Source: Oscillospiraceae bacterium (GTDB lineage Bacteria; Bacillota_A; Clostridia; Oscillospirales; Ruminococcaceae). From it: a stretch of DNA of 7,668 nt. Each line of letters opens with the position of its first letter. Position 1 is the first letter of the stretch. Positions 6,122-7,668 of the stretch are shown piece by piece. The notes beneath the pieces are model-generated. The model was given only the letters and a program-made list of their open reading frames with translations, was not told where the DNA came from and did not search any database. Where the stretch lies: the NCBI GenBank assembly GCA_017400025.1, contig JAFQAF010000291.1:1-7668 (forward strand). Reading direction: 5' to 3'. The position numbers were made by a program, and so were the translations under genes.

Positions 6122-6221
6122 GATAAAAATATGCCATTCAGAGAAACGAAACGGCGAAAAATCCTGAACTTCAATAATGTGTTCAGAATTTTGCCATTCT
6201 CTCCGAATGACATTTTTTATC
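6122..6221. repeat. 100-nt imperfect inverted repeat (long hairpin)
   Basis: The two arms pair for about 36 bp in blocks: GATAAAAA (6122-6129) with TTTTTATC (6214-6221); ATG with CAT; CATTC (6135-6139) with GAATG (6205-6209); AGAGAA (6140-6145) with TTCTCT (6197-6202); GGC with GCC; AAAAT with ATTTT; CTGAAC (6164-6169) with GTTCAG (6181-6186), loop 6170-6180. Bulges and a 7x1 internal loop interrupt it. No protein gene is credible in 6012-6290, so this hairpin is the main content of that gap. It may be a structured RNA, a regulator-binding region or a decayed small inverted-repeat element. Confidence 0.65.
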
Positions 6222-6291
6222 AGGCAGCTTTCCGGAAAAAGTCCGTGCTGACGATATTATCAGACTTTCCCTATGTTTTTTCACAAATTAC

Positions 6292-6300
6292 TGATATAAT
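6292..6300 (+). promoter_or_regulatory. Extended -10 promoter of the anchored-protein gene
   Basis: TGA-TATAAT (6292-6300) is an extended -10 with a perfect hexamer; no good -35 is seen 16-18 bp upstream. The start would be near 6307, giving a leader of only about 14 nt that still includes the GGAGG ribosome binding site. Confidence 0.6.
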
Positions 6301-6320
6301 GGAAAAAACGGAGGTGTATT

Positions 6321-7328
6321 ATGAAGGAAAATATAAACAGAATTCTGCTGGTGCTGTGCTGTGGCGCAGTGCTGCTTTCACATATTAAAATCAGCTCGCT
6401 GGAGGGCGAAATCCGCAGCCTGCGAAACGCCATTTCTTCGGTGGATTCCAGTGTGAGAAACGATATCCGCGGTATTTATTCAAATGTGGACCGTATGCTG
6501 GAAGAGCAGGCAAGCCTGCTGCTGGCGGAGGAGTATCAGATTGTATCCGGTGATATCCGGGAGAAAACCGCAGCCCTTGAAATTAAAATACAGCCAAAGG
6601 AATATACTCCCGGCACAACTGCTGCAGCTGTGACTGTAAACGGTGAGGAATACCCTCTCTCCCTTTCTGAAGGAGTGTTCTCTGCTGTGGTATCTGTGCC
6701 GATGATGGACGAAACCATAATAGATAAAGTATCTTTTACAGAAAACGGCACTGTGCGCTCCCAGCGGATAAACTGGTCCTGTGTGCCCCGCTATGATTAT
6801 CTTACAACGGTTTACGGAGACCTTTCTGCTTCATCTGCCCGTGCAACCCGCAGCGGGGAAATTATGAATCTGGAGCTGGACTCCACACTGCATATTACTG
6901 CAGAGCGCAGGGGCACAGCCGCAAAAATAGAAAAAGTGGAGCTGGTGCAGGTCACAGACGGCAGGGAAGTATGGCGAAAACAGATGGAATACAACAATGT
7001 GGACGAAAGACACGGCACAAAGGAACAAGCCGTGACCTATCACGGCCGGGCAATGTATGATGACAACTGGACCGGGGATGAATTTGTGTGCCCTGTGGAT
7101 ATGACCTTTGAACTGCCTTTTGGCAGCACCACATATCTTATAGCCTGTGTCACAGACGGCGACGGCCTGGTGCATCACTGCCTGGCAGAAATGTGGCAGG
7201 TTTCCCGGGACGGCAGGGACTGGGACGACAGCTTTGGCTGGTATCACGGTATGGAAGCCGGAAAAGTATTCAATCCGGACGGAACACTGCTTTACCGGCT
7301 GGATTATGATGAAGAACTCTACAAATAA
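6321..7328 (+). CDS. Unrecognised membrane-anchored coiled-coil protein
   Basis: I do not recognise a family for this 335-residue product. It begins with two basic/acidic residues and one hydrophobic segment (about 7-20, ILLVLCCGAVLL), best read as an N-terminal membrane anchor or uncleaved signal; the two adjacent cysteines are not a convincing lipobox. Residues about 25-72 look like a helical coiled coil (hydrophobics spaced 3-4, LEGEIRSLRN onward). The rest (about 75-335) is rich in beta-forming, alternating hydrophobic/polar stretches with two plausible sandwich-like modules (about 84-155 and 185-295), suggesting an extracytoplasmic domain. The C-terminus is aromatic and acidic. The ATG at 6321 has GGAGG at 7 bases. 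The next gene follows after 52 bases with no terminator, so they may be co-transcribed. The sequence is intact with no frameshift. Confidence 0.85.
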   Translation: MKENINRILLVLCCGAVLLSHIKISSLEGEIRSLRNAISSVDSSVRNDIRGIYSNVDRMLEEQASLLLAEEYQIVSGDIREKTAALEIKIQPKEYTPGTTAAAVTVNGEEYPLSLSEGVFSAVVSVPMMDETIIDKVSFTENGTVRSQRINWSCVPRYDYLTTVYGDLSASSARATRSGEIMNLELDSTLHITAERRGTAAKIEKVELVQVTDGREVWRKQMEYNNVDERHGTKEQAVTYHGRAMYDDNWTGDEFVCPVDMTFELPFGSTTYLIACVTDGDGLVHHCLAEMWQVSRDGRDWDDSFGWYHGMEAGKVFNPDGTLLYRLDYDEELYK

Positions 7329-7380
7329 TGTATACCCAAAGTCTTAATTGTAAAGTTGTGCTGTGAAAGGGACAGGATAT

Positions 7381-7668
7381 ATGGATGTTTTATTTATGGA
7401 AAGTGCGGCTGGCGGGCTGAAATATGCCATGGATTACGGTAGGGGAGAATATAAGGAACCCCATTTTTTCACTGTGATTGTGACTAAAAAAGACGGAAGC
7501 CCGGTGACACCGGAAGAAGAACGGGAGGCCCGCAGGCAGGCTATAGAGCAGGAAAAGGCCGCCTGGCGGCAGACAAAGCCAATCAGCGGAAAAAAGGCGG
7601 ATATTTTCTGCCTGCCCCTTGCCCTGCAGACCGGTGATATTTCAGAGCTGCTGCCCGGTGAAAAAAGG
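7381..7668 (+). CDS. DUF1835-like protein, 5' part (runs off the window)
   Basis: An open frame of 96 codons from the ATG at 7381 to the window end without a stop. Its start, MDVLFMESAAGGLKYA, matches the DUF1835 pattern (a short beta strand, then the S-A-A-G-S/G-(L/M)-K motif), and residues 76-88, ADIFCLPLALQTG, followed by DISEL, match the later conserved strand and L-x-x-G-D-I-S motif of that family. The central part (about 45-65) is charged and helical. Function of the family is unknown; it is a common cytoplasmic protein of Clostridia. AAAGGG (7366-7371) lies 9 bases before the ATG; a nearer AGG is too close. No own promoter is evident in the 52-base gap, so it may share the transcript of the anchored-protein gene. 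Confidence 0.75.
   Translation, partial: MDVLFMESAAGGLKYAMDYGRGEYKEPHFFTVIVTKKDGSPVTPEEEREARRQAIEQEKAAWRQTKPISGKKADIFCLPLALQTGDISELLPGEKR

Noticed and set aside
6122..6221. Hairpin as a confirmed mobile element
   Set aside because: No exact target-site duplication flanks the arms, no transposase is present and no second copy is in the window, so it is listed only as a repeat.
5882..6388. 168-codon open frame from the tRNA 3' end into the next gene
   Set aside because: It starts inside tRNA-Lys, crosses two terminators and the long hairpin, and overlaps the start of the supported gene at 6321.

Overview
The window looks like chromosomal DNA from a low-to-mid GC Firmicute, most likely a Clostridia member (gut Oscillospirales-like is my guess, not proven). 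The reasons are a threonyl-tRNA synthetase gene controlled by a T-box leader, RNase Y rather than RNase E, strong AGGAGG-type ribosome binding sites, a tRNA gene with an encoded CCA end, sigma-A type promoters with extended -10 boxes, and a DUF1835-like protein.

Layout. Positions 1-58 hold the last codons of a plus-strand gene, followed by a terminator (85-117). A minus-strand block follows. thrS (1525-3426) is preceded by a T-box leader (about 3484-3711) and its own promoter, and is closed by a terminator (1471-1505). Downstream, with their own promoter, lie an AIM24/TIGR00266-family gene (718-1395) and a Sel1-repeat gene (133-663), probably one transcript. At about 3711-3790 transcription diverges: thrS runs left and rny (RNase Y, 3944-5503) runs right, from two promoters whose -35 boxes are only 8 bp apart. 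rny has a leader of about 150 nt with GC-rich stems and a strong terminator after it. tRNA-Lys(UUU) at 5817-5892 has its own near-consensus promoter and two successive terminators. After an intergenic stretch with a 100-nt imperfect hairpin (6122-6221) comes a second plus-strand pair: an unrecognised membrane-anchored protein (6321-7328) and the start of a DUF1835-like gene (7381 to the window end).

How the parts relate. thrS, tRNA-Lys and rny are core translation and RNA-decay functions. The T-box reads uncharged tRNA-Thr through an ACC specifier and controls readthrough into thrS. RNase Y is the membrane-bound endonuclease that starts mRNA decay. The flanking pairs (AIM24/Sel1, and the anchored protein/DUF1835) are poorly characterised accessory genes.

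I see no mobile element, phage, CRISPR array or defence system. The parts not explained by known genes are the shared thrS/rny promoter region, the structured rny leader, the hairpins flanking the tRNA gene, and the 335-residue anchored protein.
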